From an uncultured Pseudomonadales bacterium (GTDB lineage Bacteria > Pseudomonadota > Gammaproteobacteria > Pseudomonadales > Pseudohongiellaceae): DNA of 64,000 nt. The stretch covers positions 35,655 to 99,654 of the forward strand of contig CALTDI010000022.1 of the NCBI GenBank assembly GCA_943842505.1, written 5' to 3'. A model generated the notes under the pieces. That model made no database searches. It saw nothing but the letters and a program-made list of their open reading frames with translations, and was not told where the DNA came from. Shown in pieces: positions 54,812-64,000 of this stretch; position 1 is the stretch's first letter, and every line of letters begins with the position of its first letter. Made by a program: the position numbers and the translations under genes.

Positions 54812-56592
54812 CAGATCTGTCCTCCGTTCTGAAGGCTGTTAGCCGTGCCGTTCAACTGTCGTTGTCGGTATTGGTAACGGAATTTGCGGCGCAATAACTC
54901 GCCCGGATCGTCTTCGATTCGGCGTAGCCATTGCTCAAGAGATTGCTGTTCTTCAAATTCTTCATTAGTCGTTTCGCTGGGAGTGTTCTGCTCACTATTC
55001 GACTCGGAACCTTCTTGCTCCTCAGGAGGCTGATTCTGTTGCTGTTCATCTTGCTGATCCTGATTGCCTTCTTGGCTCTCTTGATCTTGCTGTTCGCTGT
55101 TTTCGGAATCTTGTTCGGATTCGTTCTCGGAATTCTGCTCGGATTCGCTATCTTGATCTTCGCCTTCCTGATTCTCGCCACTCTCAGACTCTTCCTGCTC
55201 GAGTAGCTGTTCAACAATGGCCTTGTTTTGGATTGCATCGGCATGCGTGTCATTGAGACTAAGAGTCATGTCGTAGGCGGCTATCGCCTCCGCATAATTG
55301 CCAGACAGGGCGAGAGCATTGCCTCGGTTGTAGTGGCCGTCTGCAGTATCGCTAGTGCTAAATGCCGCTACCGCTGCCTCATAGTTTTCGGCTCTGTAGT
55401 TGGCAGCCCCGGCCCACTCGCTAGCCTCAAATAGAACTGCTGCGGTTGTGTGTTCTTCGTTGGCAAAGGCTTTCGCGGCCTGCTGATCCTTCGTCTGCCA
55501 TAGGTCTTTCCATTCCAGTGCCTGGGCCTGTTGACTGGGCAACATCATGCCGGAGCCAGTAATCAAGACGAAGCTGAATAGCCAGCCGCGTCGAAAGCTC
55601 AAGGCTGCAATCGGGAGGACAAGAAGCAATAGCCAGGGACCAAACTCGTACCAGACATCGAACTCTTCTTCGACGTCGGATAGCTGTTCATCGTCTAATA
55701 GTTCGAAATCGGTCAGAAGATAGGCCAGATCAGAATCGGCAAGTTGAATATCGTGGTAGCGGCCGTTCACGCGGTTTGCCAGGGACTGCAGTACGTTCTT
55801 GTTCAGCGTGGGTATGATTAAGGAGCCTGCGTCGTCAGTAAGGAAGTTACCGTCATTAGTGCGAATTGGGGCGCCTTCCTCAGTGCCGATGCCCATGATC
55901 AGTAGCTGGTAATCGTTGTCTGCAAACTGTTCTGTAATAAGCAGCTCTTCATCGAAGCCACTAATTCCATCTGTCATGAGGAGAACTTTGCCGCGGCTGG
56001 CCTCGGTACCGTCGAGTAAGTCAATGGCAAGATCAAGGGCTGCCGTAGGATTACTCCCGAATAGGGGCATGATGTTCGGGCTCAATGAGGGCACTAGTGC
56101 GGCGATGGTTACTACGTCATCAGTAAGTGGAGTAACGGTATGTGCATCACCGGCATACACTACCAGAGCTGTCTGGCCTTCCGCGCGCAGATCTAATATG
56201 TCGCGAAGTTTGCGCTTGGCCAGGTCTAGCCTGTTGGGAGAGTGATCAGGGGCAAACATCGACAATGACAGGTCCATCACGATGACCAGGGCATCTTCTC
56301 TTTTCTGCACAGGCTGTGGCAGTTGTTCCCAGACTGGGCCCGCCAGTGCAAATATAGACAGGCACCATGCGCAGAACAGTAAGATCAGGGGAGTTCTTTG
56401 CGAGGCATTCTTACTGCGATCCAGTAGATAAGGTAGAAGTGACTTGTCGATTGCCTTGTCCCAGGCGGTAACGACGGAGTTAACTCTCCACATGGCGATA
56501 AAAAATAAGAGGACAGGGAGTAGCGCTAGCAGCCATATGGGCCTAAGGAAATGAAAGTTTTCAATCAAGCTGACGGGTATTAGAAGTTCCAC
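54808..56592 (-). CDS. VWA + TPR protein (BatB/BatC-like)
   Basis: MIDAS-like VIVMDLSLSMFAPD, TM, TPR segment (ADGHYNRGNALALSGNYAEAIAAYDMTLSLN), long Glu/Gln/Ser/Asn-rich tract, C-terminal EQWLRRIEDDPGELLRRKFRYQYRQR. Confidence 0.92.
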   Translation of the reverse strand: MELLIPVSLIENFHFLRPIWLLALLPVLLFFIAMWRVNSVVTAWDKAIDKSLLPYLLDRSKNASQRTPLILLFCAWCLSIFALAGPVWEQLPQPVQKREDALVIVMDLSLSMFAPDHSPNRLDLAKRKLRDILDLRAEGQTALVVYAGDAHTVTPLTDDVVTIAALVPSLSPNIMPLFGSNPTAALDLAIDLLDGTEASRGKVLLMTDGISGFDEELLITEQFADNDYQLLIMGIGTEEGAPIRTNDGNFLTDDAGSLIIPTLNKNVLQSLANRVNGRYHDIQLADSDLAYLLTDFELLDDEQLSDVEEEFDVWYEFGPWLLLLVLPIAALSFRRGWLFSFVLITGSGMMLPSQQAQALEWKDLWQTKDQQAAKAFANEEHTTAAVLFEASEWAGAANYRAENYEAAVAAFSTSDTADGHYNRGNALALSGNYAEAIAAYDMTLSLNDTHADAIQNKAIVEQLLEQEESESGENQEGEDQDSESEQNSENESEQDSENSEQQDQESQEGNQDQQDEQQQNQPPEEQEGSESNSEQNTPSETTNEEFEEQQSLEQWLRRIEDDPGELLRRKFRYQYRQRQLNGTANSLQNGGQIW

Positions 56593-57653
56593 TAGGCTTT
56601 ACTTCCGCTTGTTGTCTGAGCATCGAGGTCATCGTCGCCATCATTTAGCCTGGCCTTGCCGGCAAGGGACATCCAGGGGATAGAGAACAAGGCCAGTAGG
56701 AAGCTAATCAGTAAGGCTGCACCAAGGGGCCAGTAGAATAGAACCCGTGTAGGTCTGTAAGTCTGCTCATCCTGTTCTATAGTTTCCAGTCGGTCGAGTT
56801 CCTCGTATATTTCTACCAGGTCATTCACATCACGCGCTCTAAAATAGCGTCCGCCAGTGGATTCGGCGATCTGGGTAAGTACGGCCTCATCCAGCTCCGC
56901 AGATGGGTTGATCGCTCTTGCCCCAAAGAAGGTGCGTTGAACAACTTGATCGGCACCTATGCCGATTGTGTAGATCTTAATGTTCTCGGTCTGCGCAAGT
57001 TGGCCTGCCTGTTCGGGCGATACGGCTCCGGCATTATTCACGCCGTCGGTCAACAGGACAAGTACGCGGCTATTCTCGGGACGAGTGCGCAGGTGGATAA
57101 CCCCTAGCCCAATTGCATCACCAATGGCGGTAGCGGATTCCTCGATGATACCGATCTCCGCTTCAGCTAGCAGGGTGCCCACTGTCTCGCGGTCAAATGT
57201 AAGAGGAGCCTGAATATAGGCATGGGCAGCAAACAGAATTAGCCCAAGGCGATCACCTTCGCGTCTCTCAACGAAGTCGCCGACCACGGCCTTCACGACA
57301 TCGATACGGGAGGCCTGTCTATTTCCCACGACCATGTCCTGCGCCTCCATGCTGCCTGAGATATCGACAGATAGCATCAGGTCACGGCCTGTTGACGGCA
57401 ATTGGACCGGTTCACCCAGCCATTGCGGACGACTGGAGGCGATAACCACCAATAACCAGATGAGTGTGCAGCAGATTAGATTTAGAAGTCTGCCGGAGGT
57501 CATATTTTCGTTGTCTGACTGTAGCCTGCTCAGGCTACTGAAGAACGGCACATACAATGCGGCGTCTTGTCTCGGGGCTCGAGCTAACAGCCTATAGATA
57601 ATCAGAGGCAGGGGCAGGGCCAGAAACACTAAGGGCCAAGTAAACTCAAGCAT
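56592..57653 (-). CDS. VWA domain protein (BatA-like)
   Basis: DLMLSVDISGSMEAQDM (MIDAS DxSxS), VLLTDGVNNAGAVSPEQAGQLA. ATG 57653 (MLEFTWPLVFLALPLPLIIYRLL) preferred over the longer ORF to 57824. Confidence 0.93.
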   Translation of the reverse strand: MLEFTWPLVFLALPLPLIIYRLLARAPRQDAALYVPFFSSLSRLQSDNENMTSGRLLNLICCTLIWLLVVIASSRPQWLGEPVQLPSTGRDLMLSVDISGSMEAQDMVVGNRQASRIDVVKAVVGDFVERREGDRLGLILFAAHAYIQAPLTFDRETVGTLLAEAEIGIIEESATAIGDAIGLGVIHLRTRPENSRVLVLLTDGVNNAGAVSPEQAGQLAQTENIKIYTIGIGADQVVQRTFFGARAINPSAELDEAVLTQIAESTGGRYFRARDVNDLVEIYEELDRLETIEQDEQTYRPTRVLFYWPLGAALLISFLLALFSIPWMSLAGKARLNDGDDDLDAQTTSGSKA

Positions 57654-58209
57654 CTGATAATCCTTGGGAAGCGGCAGAGTCATTGTCTGCAGATTGTGCT
57701 GCAGATGTCTTGCCACCTTTATAGAGGCTGGCAATCCACTGCTTGCCGAAGTCCTGCATGCTATCGACATCGACGTCGCATTTGGTCTGGAAACGCCCGT
57801 ATTGGAGGGCTTCGGCGATTTCATCGCTCATCAGGGAAGATTCACCTTTTTGTCGAATAAAATCAACCCAGGCAGCGCCATCCAGACTCGCCACATTTGT
57901 CTGCGGGTAATGCACCAGTGCCACGCGGCGTACGATGGTATTGAATCGATTGGCGTAGCTGAGCCTGCTCTGGTCAATATCTGCAGGGTCTGCGTTGGAG
58001 TAACTATCATAGCAGCGCTCCAACTCGGCAATCGCATACTGGCAGATCTTCTGCTGGCGGCGGTAACTGGCGAATTTGCGAAATAAGATGATCAGCAGGA
58101 CCAGAGCCAGGGCAGCGAGAATCCACCAGCCAATAGCCGGCGGCCAGAAGCTTACCGGTTCTGGAAGATGAATATCGGCTAGTTGGGCTAAGAGCTCTTC
58201 GCTATCCAT
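57646..58209 (-). CDS. DUF4381 domain protein
   Basis: DIHLPEPVSFWPPAIGWWILAALALVLLIIL; between DUF58 and VWA genes. Confidence 0.9.
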   Translation of the reverse strand: MDSEELLAQLADIHLPEPVSFWPPAIGWWILAALALVLLIILFRKFASYRRQQKICQYAIAELERCYDSYSNADPADIDQSRLSYANRFNTIVRRVALVHYPQTNVASLDGAAWVDFIRQKGESSLMSDEIAEALQYGRFQTKCDVDVDSMQDFGKQWIASLYKGGKTSAAQSADNDSAASQGLSDA

Positions 58210-59168
58210 TGCCGGATTTGCTCCACGACCAATTGATTGGTACGTATCTTAATGAGTTGAATTCTGAGTTTCTCCAAGTCTGACTCCAGCCCCTGCATGC
58301 GGTGTTGGAATTGTTCCTTGTAGCGATTACGCGCCTTGTTGCTGTGGGTGTTGAGTGCGCCTTTATGCGAGCCATCGGTAATGCTGTAGATGCCGGGCAC
58401 CGGCAAGGATTCCTCTAGCGCGTCATACACCATGCAGCAGATAACATTGTTATGCTGTGAAAGCTGATTCAAATATTGCAGCGCTTTCTCATCCATGGTC
58501 GAGAAATCGGAGATCACATACAGGGTGCTGCCGGGATTGGTGATACGTCGTATCTGACCCAGCGCGTGGGCTAAGCCAGGCTGAAAGCCAGGTTCTGGCT
58601 CGCGGTGAGTCTCGGGGTCCTTCACGTGTTGAAGTTCCTGGTTATAGAGGTGTATCCGATTCAACAGGTGCAAGGCCGAGCGGCGGCTGCGCTTTGGCCG
58701 AATCAAGGCGGAATCCCAGTCGGAAAAGACCAGTCCGCCGACTCTGTCGCCATTGTCTATGGCCAGCCAGCAGAACAGTGCGGCGGCCTGAGCTGCCAAG
58801 ACCGACTTAAAGGCGACCTGGCTGCCGAAATACATATTATGGGTCTGATCAACCGCGATTATAACGGGCCGTTCGCGCTCTTCACGGAAGACTTTGGTAA
58901 ACGGCCTATTTGTTCGAGCAGTGACACGCCAGTCGATTAATCGTATATCGTCGCCTGGCTGATAGGGTCTGAACTCTTCGAAGTCGAGGCCGCGGCCACG
59001 CATCTTGGACAGATGCAGTCCGGATATGCCCGCGATAGAGCGAGAATGGGCAAGATAATCCAGGTTTTTAGCGGCATGACGCTGGATCAGCATCTCCTGC
59101 AGGCTGATAATCGCCCCGGTACTCTGGTAGCGGGCGTAGTGTGGGTCAATTTGAATCTTGACTGACAT
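58188..59168 (-). CDS. DUF58 domain protein (cluster 2)
   Basis: LSKMRGRGLDFEEFRPYQPGDDIRLIDWRVTARTNRPFTKVFREERERPVI. Confidence 0.93.
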   Translation of the reverse strand: MSVKIQIDPHYARYQSTGAIISLQEMLIQRHAAKNLDYLAHSRSIAGISGLHLSKMRGRGLDFEEFRPYQPGDDIRLIDWRVTARTNRPFTKVFREERERPVIIAVDQTHNMYFGSQVAFKSVLAAQAAALFCWLAIDNGDRVGGLVFSDWDSALIRPKRSRRSALHLLNRIHLYNQELQHVKDPETHREPEPGFQPGLAHALGQIRRITNPGSTLYVISDFSTMDEKALQYLNQLSQHNNVICCMVYDALEESLPVPGIYSITDGSHKGALNTHSNKARNRYKEQFQHRMQGLESDLEKLRIQLIKIRTNQLVVEQIRQWIAKSS

Positions 59169-59186
59169 GATAAGCCTTGGCGCGGG

Positions 59187-60146
59187 CTAGGCTGAGGGAA
59201 CGCGTTCGCGAATTGTCTCTAGCACCTTGTCTGGGGTGATACCGCTTGCCTCGGCCTCGAAACTCAACAATATACGGTGACGTAGACAGTCGAATAGCAC
59301 CTCTTGAACATCGTCTGGGCTGACGAAATCACGCCCCTGAATCCAGGCGTGGGCTCGGGCGCAGCGATCGAGGGAGATCGTACCGCGGGGGCTGGCGCCA
59401 TATTCCAGCCATGAGGCCAAGTCTTCACCATAGGCCAGCGGATTGCGTGTCGCCATAATGAGCTGAATAATGTATTCCTCGACCTCGGGCGCCATGTGCA
59501 TTTCGAGAATCTCGAGACGCGCAGCAAAAAGAACCTCCTGCGTTACCTCTTTCGGCGGCTCGGCAACGTGATGCGCTGCTTCGTTGCGTACCAGGTGCAG
59601 TATCTCTCTCTCGGCTTCGATCTGAGGATAGTCAATCGTAACGTGCATGAGGAAACGGTCTAGCTGTGCCTCAGGAAGCGGGTAGGTACCTTCCTGTTCG
59701 ATAGGATTTTGGGTCGCCATGACCAGAAACAGAGGCGGTAGCTGGAACGATTCGCGGCCTACACTGACCTGATGCTCGCCCATCGCCTCCAGCAGAGCCG
59801 ATTGGACTTTGGCAGGAGCACGGTTAATTTCATCAGCCAGCACTAAATTGTGGAAAATAGGCCCCTGTTGGAATCGAAAAGAGCCGTCTTCCGGCCGATA
59901 TACCTCAGTACCAGTAATATCGCTGGGAAGTAAATCGGGTGTAAATTGAATTCGGTGGAAATCGCCTTCGATTGCGCGGGAGAGATCCTTAATTGCTTTG
60001 GTCTTTGCTAGCCCCGGTGCGCCTTCTACCAAGAGGTGGCCATCAGCCAGTAATGCAATCAGCAAGCGATCAATGAGGCGCTCCTGGCCTATAATTTGAA
60101 GCGATAACCAATTTTTGAGTTCTGTTATTATTTCGTGATGGCTCAT
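59187..60146 (-). CDS. MoxR family AAA+ ATPase (cluster 2)
   Basis: EGAPGLAKTKAIKDLSRAI, LADEINRAPAKVQSALLEAMGEHQVS, ATQNPIEQEGTYPLPEAQLDRFLMHV. Confidence 0.96.
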   Translation of the reverse strand: MSHHEIITELKNWLSLQIIGQERLIDRLLIALLADGHLLVEGAPGLAKTKAIKDLSRAIEGDFHRIQFTPDLLPSDITGTEVYRPEDGSFRFQQGPIFHNLVLADEINRAPAKVQSALLEAMGEHQVSVGRESFQLPPLFLVMATQNPIEQEGTYPLPEAQLDRFLMHVTIDYPQIEAEREILHLVRNEAAHHVAEPPKEVTQEVLFAARLEILEMHMAPEVEEYIIQLIMATRNPLAYGEDLASWLEYGASPRGTISLDRCARAHAWIQGRDFVSPDDVQEVLFDCLRHRILLSFEAEASGITPDKVLETIRERVPSA

Positions 60147-60330
60147 ATTGATAGTTCTCTGCTGTGAGTGCGGTGCGTAAGGCGAAGTCAGGGATTTTAA
60201 ACGTTTTAATATGTATGTCTAGGTCGAGATTGTAGCGGAGTGTAGCTATGTTTCGGGCCGATGAGTTAATTCGATTGAAGCTCGTGCCTAAGTATCGAGT
60301 ATTCATATTATTTAGAGGCAGTAGTGAGTG

Positions 60331-60408
60331 ATGAAAAAGAGAAGTGTGGCTTTGCGTAGAAGGCTTGATAGAGCTGAACAATTGCAGGAGCGGGGCAGTT
60401 TGCTATGA
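60331..60408 (+). CDS. putative 25-aa upstream ORF overlapping the glutamate dehydrogenase start
   Basis: ATG 60331 reads MKKRSVALRRRLDRAEQLQERGSLL then TGA, sharing ATGA with the start at 60405. No homology evidence. Confidence 0.3.
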   Translation: MKKRSVALRRRLDRAEQLQERGSLL

Positions 60409-63400
60409 GTTCAAAGTACCTGTTAGGGCATGAGAAGCTAATGCAGCTGAGCAAGCGACTGGGTAAAGATCACCCCAAGGAGAATGCTGCAGATCACGAG
60501 CTATTCGTTAGCCGCTATTTCGCCAGCACGTCCAGAGCCGATTTGAGTGTGCGTGGCGACGATTCGATGTACGACAATCTAAATCAGGCTTGGAGCTTCT
60601 ATCAGCAACGAGGCTCAAAGCTCCCGAAGGTCAAGTTTTTGCATTTCGATTCGGGAGCCAATGGTCTGCGCAGTGGAACTCGTATCCTGGTGCTGCAGAA
60701 AGATATGCCGTTCTTGGTCGACTCGACGCGGCAGGCACTTCTGCGCTCCTCGGTAATCATTAAATACATCAACAATGCCGTGCTGGAAAGCGAGCGGAGC
60801 AGCAGCAAGGCCACTGCGGGCCCTGGTAGCTTGCTAAAGCTACATGATGGTGACACTGCTCAATCGACAACAGAAGCGCTTATCTGTCTGGACTGTGCTC
60901 GCATTGACGATGCTCACAGCAAGATAGTTGAGGAGGAAATTCGCGACACCTTAAAACATGTTGCGGCGGCGGTTAAAGACTTTGGCCCAATGTGCAAGCA
61001 GCTGCGCCTAATCCGAGATGCGCTAGAGAGCAACTCAAATACGATGTCTGTCCCCAAGGCTAGCCTGCAAGAGTCACTGGAGTTTATTTCGTGGCTGCTC
61101 GATGATCACTTTACCTTTCTTGGATATGAGAAGTACTGCGTCAATCGTTCTGGGCGCAGTCCTTCTATCGAGCTCCAGACGGATTCTATTTTGGGGGTGT
61201 CTCGATTCAAGACAGATATTAAACCGAAGGTGAAGTTGTCTGATCTGTCAATGGGTGCCGCTGACCTAATTCTTAAGAAAAAGATTTGTAATTTTGCCAA
61301 GTCGGCTACGCGCTCCAAGGTGCATCGTCCAGCATATTGTGACTATGTGCTATTGAAGGAGTTCGACGAACAGGGAGAGGTCGCAGTCGAGCATCGATTC
61401 TCCGGGCTGTATACCTCGTCCGTCTATTTTCAGGAAGTGCTGGATATTCCTCTGGTGCGACAGAAAGTGAATGGCGTTCTGGAGCGCTCCGGCTTCGCAA
61501 AGAACGGGCACAACATTAAAGACCTGTTGCAAGTTATCAATGTATTTCCCAGGGATGAGTTATTTCAGATCCGCAGAAGTCAGTTGCTGCATACATCGAC
61601 AGAGATAACCCGAATACAGGATCTACGTGATAGTCGGCTGTTTATTCGCAGAGACCTCTACGGAAAATTCTTTTCCTGTCTGGTCTACGTGTCGAGAGAC
61701 ACCTTCTCGACGAAGGTAAGGCTAACGATGCAGAAGCTTCTTCAGCAGCGGCTTCAAGGTGAAGAGGTTGAATTCACGACCTATACCTCCGAGTCCGCAT
61801 TCACTCGGATCCACTTTATTTTTCGCGTGCCGCAGATAGAGAAAGTGGTTTACGACACCGCCGAGATAGAGACTGAAATGCGCCGCCTTACTAAACCCTG
61901 GGATGAGCATTTCTCGACTGCGCTAATAGAACTGCACTCCGATGCAGACGCGGGTAAGTTATATGAGGAGTATGTCGATTGTTTCTCTCAGGCCTATAAG
62001 GAGTCTTATAGCGCTAACACTGCGGCGAGAGATATAGCGGATATTGAACGCGCCAATACTACCCAGAAGGTGGTGGTTAATCTATCGCCGTGTAATTCAG
62101 ATGGGCAGGCAGAGTTCAGCTTTAAGATATTCAGCTATGGCGAGCAGCTGCACCTATCGGACGTGGATCCGATACTGGAAAATCTTGGTCTGAATATCAT
62201 CAGCGAGAAGACCTTTAATCTTCGGCTTGGTGACGATGATGGCGTGTGGTTGCATGAGTTTTCACTTTACCGGGTTAAACCGTTGGGAGGTTTTACCGCG
62301 CTCAGTAAGCAAATATTCGAAGATGCCTTTCTGGCTATCTGGAACGGCGAAGTAGATGACGATAGCTTTAATGGGCTCGTCACCACCGCCGAGATTAACT
62401 GGCGTGAGGCTGCCCTATTACGAGCCTATGCGTCCTATTTAAAACAGATTCAGTTCGGGTATAGCGTCGCTCACATCGCAGAAACGCTTTCTAGTCATCG
62501 TGAAATCTGTCAGCTACTGATCGACTATTTCGGTACGCTATTCGATCCAGAGCTAGGCGAGAAGGAAAGGAAAAAAGCCAAGGGGATTCGCAGGAAATTA
62601 GCGGCAGCAATCGATGGGGTCACCGTGTTGTCTGAAGACAGTGTGTTGCGCGCTTACTTGAATCTGTTCGACGCAACACTGCGTAGCAACTACTTTCAGC
62701 CGACACCTGGTGAGGAGTCCCTGAAGAGTTATTTTTCCTTCAAATTTGACCCAACCAAAATCACTGGCATGCCCAGGCCAACACCGCGTTATGAAATATT
62801 TGTGTTCTCGCGCCAGATGGAAGGAGTCCACCTGCGCGGCGGCAAGGTGGCGCGAGGCGGGCTGCGTTGGTCGGACAGGCGTGAAGATTATCGGACTGAG
62901 GTGTTGGGCTTGGTAAAGGCGCAGCAGGTAAAGAATTCGGTAATTGTGCCCGTGGGAGCCAAGGGCGGCTTTGTCATCAAGCAAGACACATCGGGGTTCG
63001 ACAGGGGATCATTTAGGGAATTGGGCATAGCCTGCTACAAGACTTTTATACGTGGTCTGTTAGACATAACCGACAACAGGGTAGGTAGTAAGATCGTCTC
63101 GCCGCTATCGGTTGTGAAGCGCGATGACGATGACCCCTATCTAGTAGTAGCCGCCGATAAGGGCACGGCGACGTTTTCTGATATTGCGAACGGTCTCAGC
63201 GATCAGTATGGATTCTGGCTGGGAGACGGCTTTGCTTCTGGTGGTAGTAATGGTTACGACCATAAACAGATGGGCATAACGGCGAAGGGTGCCTGGGTAT
63301 CGGTGCAGCGACATTTCAGGGAGTTGGGAAGGGATATACAGAAAGAAGACTTCACCGTAGTCGGCATAGGCGATATGTCGGGCGATGTATTTGGCAATGG

Positions 63401-64000
63401 CATGTTGCTCTCCAAGCACATCTGTCTGCAAGCTGCATTTAATCACCTGCATATCTTTATAGATCCGCAGCCAAACGCCGCCAGGAGTTTTACCGAGCGT
63501 GCTCGTCTATTTAAGAAAGCCGGCTCTTCATGGGAAGATTACAACGCTAGTCTGATCTCAAAAGGAGGGGGCGTTTTTTCGCGAAAATCCAAGTCCATCG
63601 AAATCAGCTCCCAGATGAAGGCGTGTTTCGGTATTGAAGCCGATTCGCTTCCCCCGGATCAATTGATCTCGGCCTTGCTTGTTAGTTCTGTGGATCTGCT
63701 CTGGAATGGCGGAATAGGCACTTATGTAAAAGCGAGTGCAGAGAACCACCAAGAGGTGGGCGACAAGGCAAATGACTCTCTGCGCGTGAATGGCAAGCAG
63801 CTTCGCTGTAAGGTAATAGGAGAGGGTGGCAATCTTGGTTTTACGCAGCTGGCGCGAATCGAATATGCCATGAATGGAGGTGTGTCGCTTACTGATTTTA
63901 TCGATAACTCAGCCGGTGTGGACTGCTCGGATCACGAGGTCAACATTAAGATCCTGCTGAATACCCTCGGCAAGGCGGAAAGACTGAGCGAGGACAAGCG
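60405..64000 (+). CDS. NAD-dependent glutamate dehydrogenase, large type (3' end outside window)
   Basis: Frame read by hand from ATG 60405 to the window end; spot checks at 62040 and 63813 are in frame. Contains RGGLRWSDRREDYRTEVLGLVKAQQVKNSVIVPVGAKGGFVIK, VGIGDMSGDVFGNGMLLS and VIGEGGNLGFTQLARIEYAMNGG. Absent from the ORF track because there is no stop in the window. Confidence 0.94.
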   Translation, partial: MSSKYLLGHEKLMQLSKRLGKDHPKENAADHELFVSRYFASTSRADLSVRGDDSMYDNLNQAWSFYQQRGSKLPKVKFLHFDSGANGLRSGTRILVLQKDMPFLVDSTRQALLRSSVIIKYINNAVLESERSSSKATAGPGSLLKLHDGDTAQSTTEALICLDCARIDDAHSKIVEEEIRDTLKHVAAAVKDFGPMCKQLRLIRDALESNSNTMSVPKASLQESLEFISWLLDDHFTFLGYEKYCVNRSGRSPSIELQTDSILGVSRFKTDIKPKVKLSDLSMGAADLILKKKICNFAKSATRSKVHRPAYCDYVLLKEFDEQGEVAVEHRFSGLYTSSVYFQEVLDIPLVRQKVNGVLERSGFAKNGHNIKDLLQVINVFPRDELFQIRRSQLLHTSTEITRIQDLRDSRLFIRRDLYGKFFSCLVYVSRDTFSTKVRLTMQKLLQQRLQGEEVEFTTYTSESAFTRIHFIFRVPQIEKVVYDTAEIETEMRRLTKPWDEHFSTALIELHSDADAGKLYEEYVDCFSQAYKESYSANTAARDIADIERANTTQKVVVNLSPCNSDGQAEFSFKIFSYGEQLHLSDVDPILENLGLNIISEKTFNLRLGDDDGVWLHEFSLYRVKPLGGFTALSKQIFEDAFLAIWNGEVDDDSFNGLVTTAEINWREAALLRAYASYLKQIQFGYSVAHIAETLSSHREICQLLIDYFGTLFDPELGEKERKKAKGIRRKLAAAIDGVTVLSEDSVLRAYLNLFDATLRSNYFQPTPGEESLKSYFSFKFDPTKITGMPRPTPRYEIFVFSRQMEGVHLRGGKVARGGLRWSDRREDYRTEVLGLVKAQQVKNSVIVPVGAKGGFVIKQDTSGFDRGSFRELGIACYKTFIRGLLDITDNRVGSKIVSPLSVVKRDDDDPYLVVAADKGTATFSDIANGLSDQYGFWLGDGFASGGSNGYDHKQMGITAKGAWVSVQRHFRELGRDIQKEDFTVVGIGDMSGDVFGNGMLLSKHICLQAAFNHLHIFIDPQPNAARSFTERARLFKKAGSSWEDYNASLISKGGGVFSRKSKSIEISSQMKACFGIEADSLPPDQLISALLVSSVDLLWNGGIGTYVKASAENHQEVGDKANDSLRVNGKQLRCKVIGEGGNLGFTQLARIEYAMNGGVSLTDFIDNSAGVDCSDHEVNIKILLNTLGKAERLSEDK

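Noticed and set aside
54852-55253. 133-aa Lys/Arg-rich ORF (-) and 91-aa Leu/Phe-rich ORF (+, 54931-55206)
   Set aside because: Alternative frames of the Glu/Gln/Ser-rich tract in the VWA/TPR gene; the hydrophobic look is a composition artefact.
1-64000. Mobile elements, prophage, CRISPR arrays, defence islands, tRNA/rRNA
   Set aside because: Looked for and not seen; the window is almost entirely housekeeping and respiratory operons.

Overview
Gammaproteobacterial chromosome segment with a Pseudomonas/Cellvibrio-like gene order. It is densely coding, and I saw no phage, transposase, CRISPR, rRNA or tRNA. Left third: 3' part of a long-form gapdh, then nqrABCDEF-apbE-nqrM (Na+-NQR and its maturation genes), sthA, a CBS-domain gene, a complete E. 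coli-type nuoA-N operon (fused nuoCD), and an orphan RnfG-like FMN-binding protein directly after nuoN. Middle: gpsA, a DUF4389 gene, sixA, DUF4892, folE(-), prmB, aroC, leuCD, asd, fimV, truA, trpFBA, accD, folC, a SPOR-domain gene, cvpA, purF. Right: two convergent MoxR/DUF58 systems. The + strand one is moxR-DUF58-transglutaminase. The - strand one is moxR-DUF58-DUF4381-batA-batB/C-batD. A SUI1/YciH gene lies between them. A large NAD-glutamate dehydrogenase runs off the right edge and is missing from the ORF track because it has no stop in the window. Points most worth a second look: (1) the orphan RnfG-like protein with a degenerate flavinylation motif next to complex I, in a locus that also holds Na+-NQR and ApbE; (2) fimV broken by three frame changes, a one-base frameshift in the DUF4389 Lys-rich tail, and an in-frame TAG in a DUF58 gene where Trp is expected, all of which could be assembly error or real decay; (3) a 15-bp direct repeat flanking the SUI1 gene; (4) strong inverted repeats upstream of nqrA and nuoA; (5) a 25-codon uORF overlapping the glutamate dehydrogenase start by ATGA. 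I found no clearly new multi-gene system; the best candidate is item 1.
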